Shown one piece after another: positions 17,203 through 25,928 of a DNA stretch of 64,000 bases. The notes beneath the pieces are model-generated. The model made no database searches, was not told the origin of the DNA, and worked only from the letters and a program-made list of their open reading frames with translations. Every line of letters begins with the position of its first letter. Within the stretch, counting starts at the first letter, position 1. Source of the DNA: Pseudolachnospira sp051055405 (GTDB taxonomy: Bacteria > Bacillota > Clostridia > Lachnospirales > Lachnospiraceae); assembly GCF_051055405.1 (NCBI RefSeq), contig NZ_CP167068.1:1116001-1180000 (forward strand), in the 5' to 3' direction. The position numbers and the translations under genes are program-made.

Positions 17203-18156
17203 ATGGAGACAAAAAAGGTAGTAATTGCGCTGGGCGGCAATGCGTTGGAAGAAAAGGGAAAACCGTCTACGGCGGAAAGCCAATTGAGCGTTGTAAAAAA
17301 GACGGCGGAGAAATTGGCGAAAATCAGCGCGGCTGGATTTGAGATTGCCATCGTACATGGAAATGGTCCCCAGGTAGGACGGATTCTTCTGGCATCCGAG
17401 ACGGCCCACAATGTGACGCCTAAAATGCCCTTCGACGTCTGCGGAGCCATGAGCCAGGGATATATCGGCTATCATATCCAGCAAGCGATGAAAGCAGCTT
17501 TAAATCGGGAGGGGCGCGGAGATATTCCGGTGGTTTCTCTGGTGACTCAGGTGGTTGTCGACGAGAAGGACGACGCATTCCAGAATCCGACCAAGCCCAT
17601 CGGTATTTTTTATTCGAAGGAAGAAGCGGAGAAATTGGAGCAGGAAAGCGGCTATGTGATGAAAGAAGACGCGGGCCGTGGCTACCGCCGGGTGGTTCCG
17701 TCTCCAAAGCCAAAGGAAATTGTGGAATTTGAGACCTTAAAGCGTTTGTGGGATTCTACGATTGTGATCCTTTGCGGTGGAGGCGGCGTGCCAGTGATCA
17801 AACGGCCGGATGGCATTTTGGAAGGCGTGGCTGCCGTGATCGACAAGGATCTGGCCGCTGGGCTTGTGGCCCAGTCGATTGGGGCGGACGTGCTGATGAT
17901 CCTGACTGAAGTGGAACGGGTTTCCATTCATTTTCGGCAGCCGGACCAGCAGGATTTGCCGGAGATGACCATTGCCGAGGCGGAAAAATATATGGACGAA
18001 GAGGAATTTGCGCCGGGAAGTATGCTGCCGAAGGTGCAGGCGGCGGTAGAGTTCGTGAAATCCAAAGAAGGACGAGTCGCGGTCATTACTTCCTTGGATA
18101 AAGCGTTGGAAGCGCTGGAAGGAAAAGCTGGGACAAAGGTGGTATCCGGAAAATAG
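17203..18156 (+). CDS. arcC: Carbamate kinase
   Basis: This 317-residue enzyme makes ATP from carbamoyl phosphate and ADP, the last step of the arginine deiminase or agmatine pathway. It shows the amino-acid kinase start VVIALGGNAL, HGNGPQVG, CGAMSQGYIGY, and the nucleotide-binding end region. Length matches the family. No arginine deiminase or ornithine transcarbamylase is present in the window, so it stands alone here. The ribosome binding site lies within a hairpin (see 17152-17202). Confidence 0.95.
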   Translation: METKKVVIALGGNALEEKGKPSTAESQLSVVKKTAEKLAKISAAGFEIAIVHGNGPQVGRILLASETAHNVTPKMPFDVCGAMSQGYIGYHIQQAMKAALNREGRGDIPVVSLVTQVVVDEKDDAFQNPTKPIGIFYSKEEAEKLEQESGYVMKEDAGRGYRRVVPSPKPKEIVEFETLKRLWDSTIVILCGGGGVPVIKRPDGILEGVAAVIDKDLAAGLVAQSIGADVLMILTEVERVSIHFRQPDQQDLPEMTIAEAEKYMDEEEFAPGSMLPKVQAAVEFVKSKEGRVAVITSLDKALEALEGKAGTKVVSGK

Positions 18157-18170
18157 CTTTAAGAAAGTGA

Positions 18171-18199
18171 TTGCAAAACAGACGTTTTCCTTGTATGAT
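18171..18199 (+). promoter_or_regulatory. Predicted promoter of the histidine kinase-binding protein operon
   Basis: TTGCAA (18171-18176) and TATGAT (18194-18199) are separated by 17 bp, 43 bp upstream of the kinase start. Confidence 0.55.
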
Positions 18200-18241
18200 T
18201 CTGATATGTATATGGAATAGGAAGCGGAATGGAGATTGTCA

Positions 18242-20428
18242 ATGAAAGAAAAGCCAGACAAACGAGAAAAACGAAGGAGATTGTCCCTGCTTCTCTCCAT
18301 TGTATTAATTTTTTGTATTTGGGGGACGATTATATACGCAATATCGAAGAAAACATCCCAGGAGATGTCGGAATCTGCTATTCAGAATCTAAGCGAAAGT
18401 CTTGATCTCATCCAGAGTACCATCGAGGCAATTCTGCAAAGCGAGGCAGAGTTTCAGATACTGATCGCTCAGGAGATCGCGCGAGTGGAGGATCCGGAGG
18501 CTTATGTGCGTACCTTTGAGAAAAACCAAACGATGGCGAAGCTATCGCTGATCCGGACGGGGAAAACAGAAGGTGTGTCCAGCACCGGAGAGGTGTTTAC
18601 CGAGGAGGAACTGGATTTTTCTGCAGGCGGAAGAATCGAAGGACTGGAGATTTCCCAGTCCTACATAAATTATATGGGGACGTGGTCTTACACGATAAAA
18701 TGTCCGGTTGAGCAAAATGGGCAGGTGATCGGGAATCTTTATGCTGAATACATTTACGATGCGATCGACAAATCTCTTCCCAATGGGTTTTACAATAAGC
18801 AGGCGTCGCTGTATATTATGGATGCCGAAAGCAAGCGGTTTGTTCTAAAACCGAAGGGGATGGGACAGCGAGAGGCAGGTCATCTGAATTTGGATGATTT
18901 CTATCGAGCCAATAACATTCAGGACACAGAGATTCAAAGAGAGGTGGTAGAGTGCCTGGAGAGTGGTCGGAATATCCTATTCTATCATGACATCCGAGAT
19001 ATACAAGCGCTTAATTATATGTGGTCGGTCAATGATGGGACAATTTTTTTGGTAGGATATGTGCCTGTCGAGGCTATCCAGCGAGAAGGTCAGACGGTCA
19101 ATCGGAGTATTTTGATTGTTGTGGCTTCCATGCTGGCGGCGTTTTTTCTGTGTATTGTTCTGTATTACTTTAATTGGAAGCAACAGGATAAAATCAGGAG
19201 AGAGCGGGAAGAAGAGAGGAAGGTCTATAATCAACAGCTGGCGGAAGCGCTGCAGGCGGCTCAGATTGCTAGTGAATCGAAAACCACATTTCTCTCCAAT
19301 ATGTCCCATGATATCCGCACACCGATGAATGCAGTGCTGGGGTTTACGACGCTCCTGGCCAAGGACGCGGAAAATCCGTTAAAGGTGCGGGAATATACAA
19401 AAAAGATCATGGCTTCCGGCCAGCACTTGCTTAGCCTGATCAACGACATTTTGGACGTCTCAAAAATTGAGAGTGGAAAGGTCGTGCTCAACTATGAGAA
19501 ATTTGCGCTTAACGATGTGATTTCCTCTGTGGAGACCATCATTCAGCCGATGGCTAAGGCAAGAGGGCAGGAGTTTCATCTGGAAGTGACGGGTATCCGA
19601 TACGAGTACCTGGAGGGTGATGAAACGCGGCTGAATCAGATTTTAATCAATCTCCTCTCCAACGCTGTAAAATATACGCCGGAGGGTGGAGACATTTGGT
19701 TTCGCGTGATTGGGCTGAAACAGCGATCCAGCCAATATGAATCCATCCGGATCGAGGTGGAGGATAATGGCTATGGCATGACGCCGGAATACCTGAAAAC
19801 GATCTTTGACGCCTTTACCAGAGCAGAGAACAGTACGACAAACAAGGTCCAGGGAACAGGGCTTGGCATGGCGATCACCAAGAGTATCGTGGATTTGATG
19901 GGCGGAACGATCGATGTTTTTAGCGAGGTGAACCGTGGAACTCTTTTCCGGGTTGATTTGGAACTTCGCATTCTAGAGGCGCAGCCGGGGGATAAGAATA
20001 AAGAATTAGAGATTGGGGAGGAGGAGGATTTATCTGGTCTGCACTTCCTCGCTGCAGAAGATAATGAGATTAACGCGGAGATCTTAGTGGAACTTTTGGA
20101 TCTGGAAGGGGCCTCTTGCGAGATTGTTGAAAATGGCCAGTTGGCAGTGGAGCGTTTCCGTCAGGCGGCGGAAGGGGAATTTGACGCGATTTTGATGGAT
20201 GTTCAGATGCCGGTAATGAATGGACACGAGGCTGCAAGAGCCATCCGTTCTCTAAAGCGGGACGATGCTGGGAGCGTGCCGATCATCGCTATGACGGCGA
20301 ATGCGTTTGCCGAGGATGAAAAGGCAGCTCTGGACGCTGGTATGGACGCCCATGTGGCAAAGCCGTTGGATATGGAACTATTAAAGAAAGTAATCAAACA
20401 ATGTGCCAGGCGAAAGGAGACACCATGA
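18242..20428 (+). CDS. Membrane hybrid histidine kinase with C-terminal receiver
   Basis: This 728-residue sensor has a basic N terminus, a first transmembrane helix (about residues 15-35), an extracellular sensor region of roughly 240 residues of Cache/CHASE-like layout, a second membrane helix (about 282-303), a coiled coil, then HisKA (SNMSHDIRTPMNAVLGF, phospho-His), HATPase with N box NLLSNAVKYT and G boxes DNGYGM and GTGLGMA, and a receiver domain (acceptor Asp in LMDVQMPVMNGHEA, Lys in AKPLD). No output protein is nearby. ATG 18242 follows GGAG by 7 nt. It overlaps the next gene, a solute-binding lipoprotein, by ATGA. A second hybrid kinase at 54871 shares the C-terminal half. Confidence 0.92.
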   Translation: MKEKPDKREKRRRLSLLLSIVLIFCIWGTIIYAISKKTSQEMSESAIQNLSESLDLIQSTIEAILQSEAEFQILIAQEIARVEDPEAYVRTFEKNQTMAKLSLIRTGKTEGVSSTGEVFTEEELDFSAGGRIEGLEISQSYINYMGTWSYTIKCPVEQNGQVIGNLYAEYIYDAIDKSLPNGFYNKQASLYIMDAESKRFVLKPKGMGQREAGHLNLDDFYRANNIQDTEIQREVVECLESGRNILFYHDIRDIQALNYMWSVNDGTIFLVGYVPVEAIQREGQTVNRSILIVVASMLAAFFLCIVLYYFNWKQQDKIRREREEERKVYNQQLAEALQAAQIASESKTTFLSNMSHDIRTPMNAVLGFTTLLAKDAENPLKVREYTKKIMASGQHLLSLINDILDVSKIESGKVVLNYEKFALNDVISSVETIIQPMAKARGQEFHLEVTGIRYEYLEGDETRLNQILINLLSNAVKYTPEGGDIWFRVIGLKQRSSQYESIRIEVEDNGYGMTPEYLKTIFDAFTRAENSTTNKVQGTGLGMAITKSIVDLMGGTIDVFSEVNRGTLFRVDLELRILEAQPGDKNKELEIGEEEDLSGLHFLAAEDNEINAEILVELLDLEGASCEIVENGQLAVERFRQAAEGEFDAILMDVQMPVMNGHEAARAIRSLKRDDAGSVPIIAMTANAFAEDEKAALDAGMDAHVAKPLDMELLKKVIKQCARRKETP

Positions 20429-21738
20429 GAAAATGGGGAAAAAAAGCTGCTCAGAGATGGATCACACTCTGCCTGACAGGACTGCTGATTTTACCATTAG
20501 CTTCCTGCGGAAACAATGAAAAAGCAAAGAATTTGGTTTCGGAGAAAGAAGAGAATGAGCGGATCGTGAATCTATTCAGCCCGATGGAGAAGGTGGATCC
20601 GAACGCGAAAAATGTGGCAAGGAGCGCGTCAGATTTGACGATCGCGATGGCAGAGGAAGAACTGGGCGTGACTGTAGCCTACAAGACCTATACGGCGGAA
20701 GACTATCGGGACAAGACCTATGACGATGTTACCCTTGAGAGGGCGCGCAACAATATGGATGATCTATACCTGCTGAATCCGGATACCCTTTTGGCTCTGG
20801 GAGCAGAGGGAGCGCTGATGGATTTATCGGGGCTTGACAGCGCGAAGAATTTGCGGGAGATTATCCGGACCGCGAACACCGTGGATGGGAAGCTGGTGGC
20901 GATTCCCCAGGAAGTGGTTGCTTATGGTCTATTCGTCAACAAAACCATGTTTGACCAGTATCATCTGGAGCTGCCGCAGACGCCGGATGAATTTTTGGAG
21001 TGCTGCCGGGTATTTCAAGAGAATGGAATCAAGACGCCCATCGGCGCAAACCGCTGGTGGCTGGAAACTTTTGTTTTTGCCCAGGCTTATGCGGATTTAT
21101 ACAACGGCGGGAATACGGAAGCGGAGATTGCCGCTTTGAACAGTGGAGAGAGTAGATACAGCGATTATATGCGCTCTGGTTTTGAATTTCTCAAGGAGCT
21201 CATTGACCGCGGCTATATCGATGCCAAGACTGCCAGCGTCAGCGAAGCGATCGAGGCGGAACGGCCGGATTTTTTGGCGGGAAAGACGCCCATCGTCATG
21301 GCTTACTGGGGAGCGGCAAACACGGAAACCGCTTATGGGAAAACGGACTTTGAGATGCAGGTGATCGGTTTTCCCAGCAGCCGGGGGCAGATGCCGGTGA
21401 TGCCGATGACCGGGTTTGGTATCGGCGCAAATGCCGAGCACGCGGAGGATGCGCTTCGGATTATGGATATTATTGTTTCTGACAGAGCGCTTCAAGTCTA
21501 TTCGGAGACAAACCGGGTGATTTCACCGTCCAAAAACGTGAAGGTGGATTGTGTTCCTGCGCTGCGGCCCTTGAACAATCGAATTGAGGAGGGCGTTTAT
21601 GTCTTAGGCTCCAATGCGAGTATGAAGGTGGAGCAGTGGGGAAATACTTGCCTGATCGTGCGGGAACTGCTAAACGGCGCTACGGTGGACGAGTGTATGG
21701 CGGCCTTTGACGCGCTGCAGGATGCGACGCTGGGCTAG
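20425..21738 (+). CDS. Extracellular solute-binding lipoprotein
   Basis: This 437-residue protein has a signal peptide with lipobox LASC and then an ABC-type sugar-binding (SBP family 1) fold, including VAIPQEVVAYGLFVNKTMFD, shortened here to its core, and a late MPMTGFGIG segment. No ABC permease or ATPase is adjacent. Translation is coupled to the upstream sensor kinase (ATGA overlap), and the start follows AAAGGAG. The likely role is as a ligand-binding partner of that kinase, as seen for other kinase-associated binding proteins (inference). Confidence 0.88.
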   Translation: MRKWGKKAAQRWITLCLTGLLILPLASCGNNEKAKNLVSEKEENERIVNLFSPMEKVDPNAKNVARSASDLTIAMAEEELGVTVAYKTYTAEDYRDKTYDDVTLERARNNMDDLYLLNPDTLLALGAEGALMDLSGLDSAKNLREIIRTANTVDGKLVAIPQEVVAYGLFVNKTMFDQYHLELPQTPDEFLECCRVFQENGIKTPIGANRWWLETFVFAQAYADLYNGGNTEAEIAALNSGESRYSDYMRSGFEFLKELIDRGYIDAKTASVSEAIEAERPDFLAGKTPIVMAYWGAANTETAYGKTDFEMQVIGFPSSRGQMPVMPMTGFGIGANAEHAEDALRIMDIIVSDRALQVYSETNRVISPSKNVKVDCVPALRPLNNRIEEGVYVLGSNASMKVEQWGNTCLIVRELLNGATVDECMAAFDALQDATLG

Positions 21739-21773
21739 GCTAAACGGGTAGGCTGGTGTTAATGAAGAGATAG

Positions 21774-21824
21774 AATTCCGATGTCAAAAGGCTTCTTTAC
21801 GAGAAGCTTTTTGACATCGGAATT
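21774..21824. terminator. Bidirectional terminator
   Basis: A 23-bp stem (21774-21796 with 21802-21824, one G-T wobble) separates the plus-strand binding-protein gene from the minus-strand aldo/keto reductase gene and can end both. Confidence 0.85.
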
Positions 21825-21846
21825 TCATATAGGGAAAAAACGTTTG

Positions 21847-22995
21847 TTATTTTCCGAACAGAGCTGCTGCCTGGGCCATATTTTCCATGATGGACACGTG
21901 GAAGGGGCATCGCTTTTCGCATGCGCCGCAGCGGATACATTCTCCGGCATGGTGAGGAAGAAGATTGTAATGTTCCCGCACGGTTTCCGGCACCATCCCT
22001 TGCGCTTTGGCTAAGTGAAAAAACTTGGTAACAGCTGCCACGTCGATTTGTTTCGGACAGGGAGCGCAATGGCTGCAGTACATGCAATGCCCTTCCCAGC
22101 TGATATTAGGAAAAGAGGCGAAGACCGGCGCATAGTCTTTTTCCTCTTCCGTGGCATTCTCATAGGCCGCGCTTTCTTGAAGCTGTTCTATAGAGTGAGC
22201 TCCTGCCAGCACGGTGGCTACGCCGGGGCGCGTCAGGGCATAGTGGATACAGTGATTGGTGGTCAGGGCTTTTCCGGCCAGGGAAAGGGAGGCGTCCAGC
22301 AGGTCTCCTCCGCCAAAGGCTTTCATGACCGTAATGCCGACTCCCAAACGCTGGCAGGTTTCGTATAGTTCTTGGCGTTCCGGATCCATATTGATGAGAT
22401 GTCTTTGATAATTTTTTTCATCCCATAAGGCCTCCACGTCTTCCGTGGCAGGCTGCAAATCGTAGCAAGGGTTAATGCTGAACATGAGAACTTCAATAAA
22501 ACCGCTCTTGACCGCGGCGAGAGCTACTTGGGGGTTGTGGCTGCTTAAGCCAATATGATGGATGACGCCGGAGGCTTTTAGTTCTTTTGCATATTCTAAA
22601 ATTGGCCCGTTTTGTATCGTATTCCAATCGTCGATGGAATCTACATAGTGAATCATACCAACGTCGATGTAATCGGTCTGAAGCAAAGAAAGCATTTCTT
22701 CCATGCCCGCTTTTACTTCTTCGATTTTTCGTGAGCGCATATACTGGCCGTTTTTCCAGATGGAACAGATGTGGGATTGAAGGATAAATTTGTCCCTTCT
22801 GCCTTTTAACGCGCGGCCGACGCTGGCGCGTACTTCCGGGTCTGATGTGTAAAGATCAAAATAATTGATTCCGAGTTTCTCAGCGGCATCCAAGAGGCGC
22901 TTGGTATTTTGGCAATTATCCTCGGAAAAACCTTCGCAGCCCATACCAATCTCGCTGACGGAGAGGCCGGTAGTTCCTAAATTTCTGTATTGCAT
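21847..22995 (-). CDS. Aldo/keto reductase with C-terminal 4Fe-4S clusters
   Basis: This 382-residue protein joins an aldo/keto reductase barrel (MQYRNLGTTGLSVSEIGMG at the start, His in VGMIHYVDS) to a C-terminal ferredoxin-like region with CMYCSHCAPCP and CIRCGACEKRCP, which could hold two [4Fe-4S] clusters. The usual catalytic Lys position (normally TK after the second strand) reads LQSHICS here, so a standard AKR mechanism is doubtful; the same departure is seen in many iron-sulfur AKRs of anaerobes. The gene is monocistronic and lies between two structured intergenic regions. Confidence 0.9.
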   Translation of the reverse strand: MQYRNLGTTGLSVSEIGMGCEGFSEDNCQNTKRLLDAAEKLGINYFDLYTSDPEVRASVGRALKGRRDKFILQSHICSIWKNGQYMRSRKIEEVKAGMEEMLSLLQTDYIDVGMIHYVDSIDDWNTIQNGPILEYAKELKASGVIHHIGLSSHNPQVALAAVKSGFIEVLMFSINPCYDLQPATEDVEALWDEKNYQRHLINMDPERQELYETCQRLGVGITVMKAFGGGDLLDASLSLAGKALTTNHCIHYALTRPGVATVLAGAHSIEQLQESAAYENATEEEKDYAPVFASFPNISWEGHCMYCSHCAPCPKQIDVAAVTKFFHLAKAQGMVPETVREHYNLLPHHAGECIRCGACEKRCPFHVSIMENMAQAAALFGK

Positions 22996-23037
22996 GAAGT
23001 CCTCCGTTTCTTTTTTGGTGAAATTTTCTTTGAGGGT

Positions 23038-23066
23038 ATTATACCGAATTTTTGTTGGTATGGCAA
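23038..23066 (-). promoter_or_regulatory. Predicted promoter of the aldo/keto reductase gene
   Basis: On the minus strand, TTGCCA (23061-23066) and TATAAT (23038-23043) are separated by 17 bp. Confidence 0.6.
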
Positions 23067-23094
23067 TTGGGACTTGCGCATATCTATATTAGAT

Positions 23095-23379
23095 CATGAA
23101 AGCCGATTGCTGCGTCCTCCGGACTCCCGCAATCGCCAGACACACAAGCGATTCCATGAAAGCCGATTGCTGCGTCCTTCGGACTCCTGCAATCGCGAGT
23201 CATGCAAGTAATTCCATGAAAGCCGATTGCTGCGTCCTTCGGACTCCCGCAATCGCCAGACGTATTCGCAAGTAAGGCTGGGGCCTTACTTGCTCATGCG
23301 TCTTAGCTCGTCCGATAGCCATAGGGAGAGATATGCGAGCACATCTCTCCCTATGGCTGCCGTCCGAGGCTTTCATGGA
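23095..23379. repeat. Structured block: 60-bp tandem repeat plus nested hairpins
   Basis: Three units with an exact 60-bp period start at 23095, 23155 and 23215 (the third is incomplete). Each contains CATGAAAGCCGATTGC and an imperfect hairpin (GATTGC...GTCC-TTC-GGAC...GCAATC). They are followed by a stem GCAAGTAAGGC/GCCTTACTTGC (about 23268-23293) and a perfect 16-bp stem AGCCATAGGGAGAGAT/ATCTCTCCCTATGGCT (about 23317-23358). The block closes with GGCTTTCATGGA, the inverse complement of the TCCATGAAAGCC that opens units 2 and 3. It fills the gap between the AKR promoter and the rnf promoter. No coding capacity is credible. Confidence 0.88.
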
Positions 23380-23486
23380 AAATTGTGCGACATTTATAAA
23401 TAATCAATGGGAATTCGACATGAAAAAGCTGGTAAATACGCGGAAATCTGAGGAATTGACAATGTTTGACAAGTTTAAAACAATAC

Positions 23487-23515
23487 TTGTAAAAACAAAA
23501 AAACTGTATTATTAT
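23487..23515 (+). promoter_or_regulatory. Predicted rnf operon promoter
   Basis: TTGTAA (23487-23492) and TATTAT (23510-23515) are 17 bp apart. A leader hairpin, CTGTCCTC/GAGGACAG (23535-23542 with 23562-23569), precedes the AAAGGAG ribosome binding site of rnfC. A TTGACA at 23456 has no good -10 partner. Confidence 0.45.
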
Positions 23516-23586
23516 AATAAAGATGTATGATAAGCTGTCCTCATTTATTGGTTGGAGGAGGGAGGACAGGAAGAAAGGAGTAGAAG

Positions 23587-25005
23587 ATGAGTACTGGTAC
23601 AGGAACGTTTAAAGGCGGTATTCACCCTTACGATGGGAAAGACCTATCGAAGGATCTGCCGACCTTGACTGTTATGCCAAAGGGTGATCTGGTGTTCCCC
23701 ATGGCACAGCAGCATCTGGGCGCTCCCTCGCGGCCGATCGTTGCAGTTGGCGATAAGGTTTTGATGGGGCAGCGGATCGGGGAGGCCTCCGGTTTTATTT
23801 CCGCTCATATCTGCAGCTCAGTATCCGGAACGGTAAAGGCCATTGAGCCTCGGCTTACGCCCAGCAGTGCGATGGTGGAATCCATTGTCATTGAGAATGA
23901 CGGACAGTATACCCCGGCTCCTGGCGTCGGCGAGAAAAAAGATTATACGAAGATGTCAAAGGAGGAAATCCGTACTGCAGTGAAAGATGCCGGTGTGGTC
24001 GGTATGGGCGGCGCTGGATTCCCCACCCATGTAAAAATCACTCCCAAAGATGACAATGCGATTGACTACATCATTGCCAACTGTGCGGAATGCGAGCCTT
24101 ATCTGACTTCCGATTACCGGATGATGTTGGAGGAGCCGGATCGTTTGATCGGCGGTTTGAATGTGATCGTAAGTCTGTTCCCCAACGCAAAAGGCGTAAT
24201 CGCCGTGGAGGATAATAAACCCGATGCGATTAAACTTCTTCAGGAGAAGGTAAAGGATGAGCCGAAGATCGAAGTTCAGGTCCTGAAAACGAAATATCCG
24301 CAAGGCTCCGAGCGTCAGCTGATCTATGCCTGCACCGGAAGAAAGATCAATTCTTCGATGCTTCCTGCCGATGCCGGATGTATCGTGGATAACTGTGATA
24401 CGGTGATCGCTATTTACCGCGCCGTTTGCGAATCCACGCCGCTGATGCGCCGTGTGGTGACCGTGACCGGAGATGCGGTGAATAAACCTCGAAATGTGAT
24501 TGTAAAGACGGGTACTATGTACCGTGAACTTTTGGAATATGTAGACGGCTTCAAATGCGAGCCGGAAAAAGTGATCTCTGGCGGCCCGATGATGGGCCAG
24601 GCACAGACTAGCCTGGATGTGCCGGTGACGAAGATTTCTTCTGCGCTGCTGTGTATGGAAAAAGATCCGGTTGCTCAATATGAGAGCAGCCATTGTATCC
24701 GCTGCGGCCGCTGCGTAGCTGCATGTCCGAGCCGTCTGGTACCGCAGAAGATGTATGAATGCTCTATTCGTGGCGATATCGATACCTTTGCCAAACTGGA
24801 TGGTATGGAGTGCTTCGAATGCGGCGCCTGCACCTATGTATGTCCGGCCAAGCTGCGCTTGACTCAGTCCTTTAAGCAGAGCCGCCGCGCCGTACAGGAT
24901 GCAAGAAGAAAAGCCCAGGCTGCGGCTCAGGCTGCAAAAGCCGAAGCGGAAGCAAAGGCAAAAGCTGAGGCGGAAGCAAAGAAAGAAGGAGGTGAGAAGG
25001 CATGA
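23587..25005 (+). CDS. rnfC: Rnf complex subunit C
   Basis: This 472-residue peripheral subunit takes electrons between NAD(H) and the rest of the Rnf ferredoxin:NAD+ oxidoreductase, which pumps Na+ or H+. It shows the glycine-rich GMGGAGFPTHVK of the flavin/NADH-binding part, ANCAECEPYLTSDYR, and two 4Fe-4S motifs, CIRCGRCVAACP and CFECGACTYVCP. The last 40 or so residues are an Ala/Lys/Glu-rich, highly charged helix after the second cluster. First gene of rnfCDGEAB. Confidence 0.97.
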   Translation: MSTGTGTFKGGIHPYDGKDLSKDLPTLTVMPKGDLVFPMAQQHLGAPSRPIVAVGDKVLMGQRIGEASGFISAHICSSVSGTVKAIEPRLTPSSAMVESIVIENDGQYTPAPGVGEKKDYTKMSKEEIRTAVKDAGVVGMGGAGFPTHVKITPKDDNAIDYIIANCAECEPYLTSDYRMMLEEPDRLIGGLNVIVSLFPNAKGVIAVEDNKPDAIKLLQEKVKDEPKIEVQVLKTKYPQGSERQLIYACTGRKINSSMLPADAGCIVDNCDTVIAIYRAVCESTPLMRRVVTVTGDAVNKPRNVIVKTGTMYRELLEYVDGFKCEPEKVISGGPMMGQAQTSLDVPVTKISSALLCMEKDPVAQYESSHCIRCGRCVAACPSRLVPQKMYECSIRGDIDTFAKLDGMECFECGACTYVCPAKLRLTQSFKQSRRAVQDARRKAQAAAQAAKAEAEAKAKAEAEAKKEGGEKA

Positions 25006-25928
25006 GTCAGTTGTTTCATGTGTCCACCAATCCCCATGCGGTGAGCAAGGATACGACCAGCAACCTGATGTTGGACGTCATCTTAGCCCTGATTCCGACC
25101 ACCGCCTTTGGGATTTATCATTTTGGATGGTATGCGGGAGTGATCGTGCTGGTCTGCGTGGCTTCGTGCGTGGCTTCTGAATACATATGGGAAAAAGCGA
25201 TGAAAAAAACCTTGACTGTGAAAGACTACAGCGCAGTGCTGACTGGTCTTTTGTTAGGGTTGAATCTGCCTCCGACGGTGCCGATCTGGATTCCGATCAT
25301 TGGCGGAGCCTTCGCGATTATTATTGTAAAACAGCTTTACGGCGGTATCGGTCAGAACTTTATGAACCCGGCGCTGGGCGCACGGTGTTTCCTGATTCTG
25401 GCGTTTGCCGGTTTGATGAATAATTTTGCGGTAGACGGCGTGTCTTCGGCTACCCCTCTGGCGGCGTTAAAGGCCGGCGAGACGGCGAATTTGGCCGATA
25501 TGTTCTTTGGCTTCACCCCTGGCGTTATCGGAGAGACCTCCGCAGCCTTGATTTTGATCGGCGGTCTGTTCCTGATTGTCCGCAAGGTGATTACCTGGGA
25601 TATTCCGGTTGTATATATCGGAACGTTCGCCGTGTTTATGCTGCTTTTTGGCGGCCACGGCTTTGATCTGACCTACCTTGCCTGCGAGATCTGCGGCGGC
25701 GGTCTGATGCTTGGCGCTTTCTTCATGGCCACCGACTATGTGACCAGCCCGATTACCCCGAAGGGCAGAATCGTATTTGCCGTTTTGTTGGGTATTTTGA
25801 CCGGAGTGTTCCGTACCTTTGGAAATATGGCCGAGGGCGTTTCCTTTGCCATCATCATCGGCAATATTTTGGTTCCGCTGATTGAGAAAGTTACGCTTCC
25901 CAAGGCTTTTGGAAGGGAGGGCAAATAA
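25002..25928 (+). CDS. rnfD: Rnf complex subunit D
   Basis: This 308-residue integral membrane subunit has about nine or ten hydrophobic segments. The motif SSATPL (in DGVSSATPLAAL) fits the site where FMN is attached covalently through Thr in RnfD/NqrB proteins. It overlaps rnfC by 4 bp (ATGA). Confidence 0.96.
   Translation: MSQLFHVSTNPHAVSKDTTSNLMLDVILALIPTTAFGIYHFGWYAGVIVLVCVASCVASEYIWEKAMKKTLTVKDYSAVLTGLLLGLNLPPTVPIWIPIIGGAFAIIIVKQLYGGIGQNFMNPALGARCFLILAFAGLMNNFAVDGVSSATPLAALKAGETANLADMFFGFTPGVIGETSAALILIGGLFLIVRKVITWDIPVVYIGTFAVFMLLFGGHGFDLTYLACEICGGGLMLGAFFMATDYVTSPITPKGRIVFAVLLGILTGVFRTFGNMAEGVSFAIIIGNILVPLIEKVTLPKAFGREGK

Noticed and set aside
23095..23261. 60-bp periodic repeats as a CRISPR array
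   Set aside because: Only three units, similarity extends through most of the unit, there are no unique spacers, and no cas genes are near.
23333..23530. Small plus-strand ORF between the structured block and the rnf promoter
   Set aside because: Its first half lies in a perfect hairpin and its second half covers the promoter; no family resemblance.
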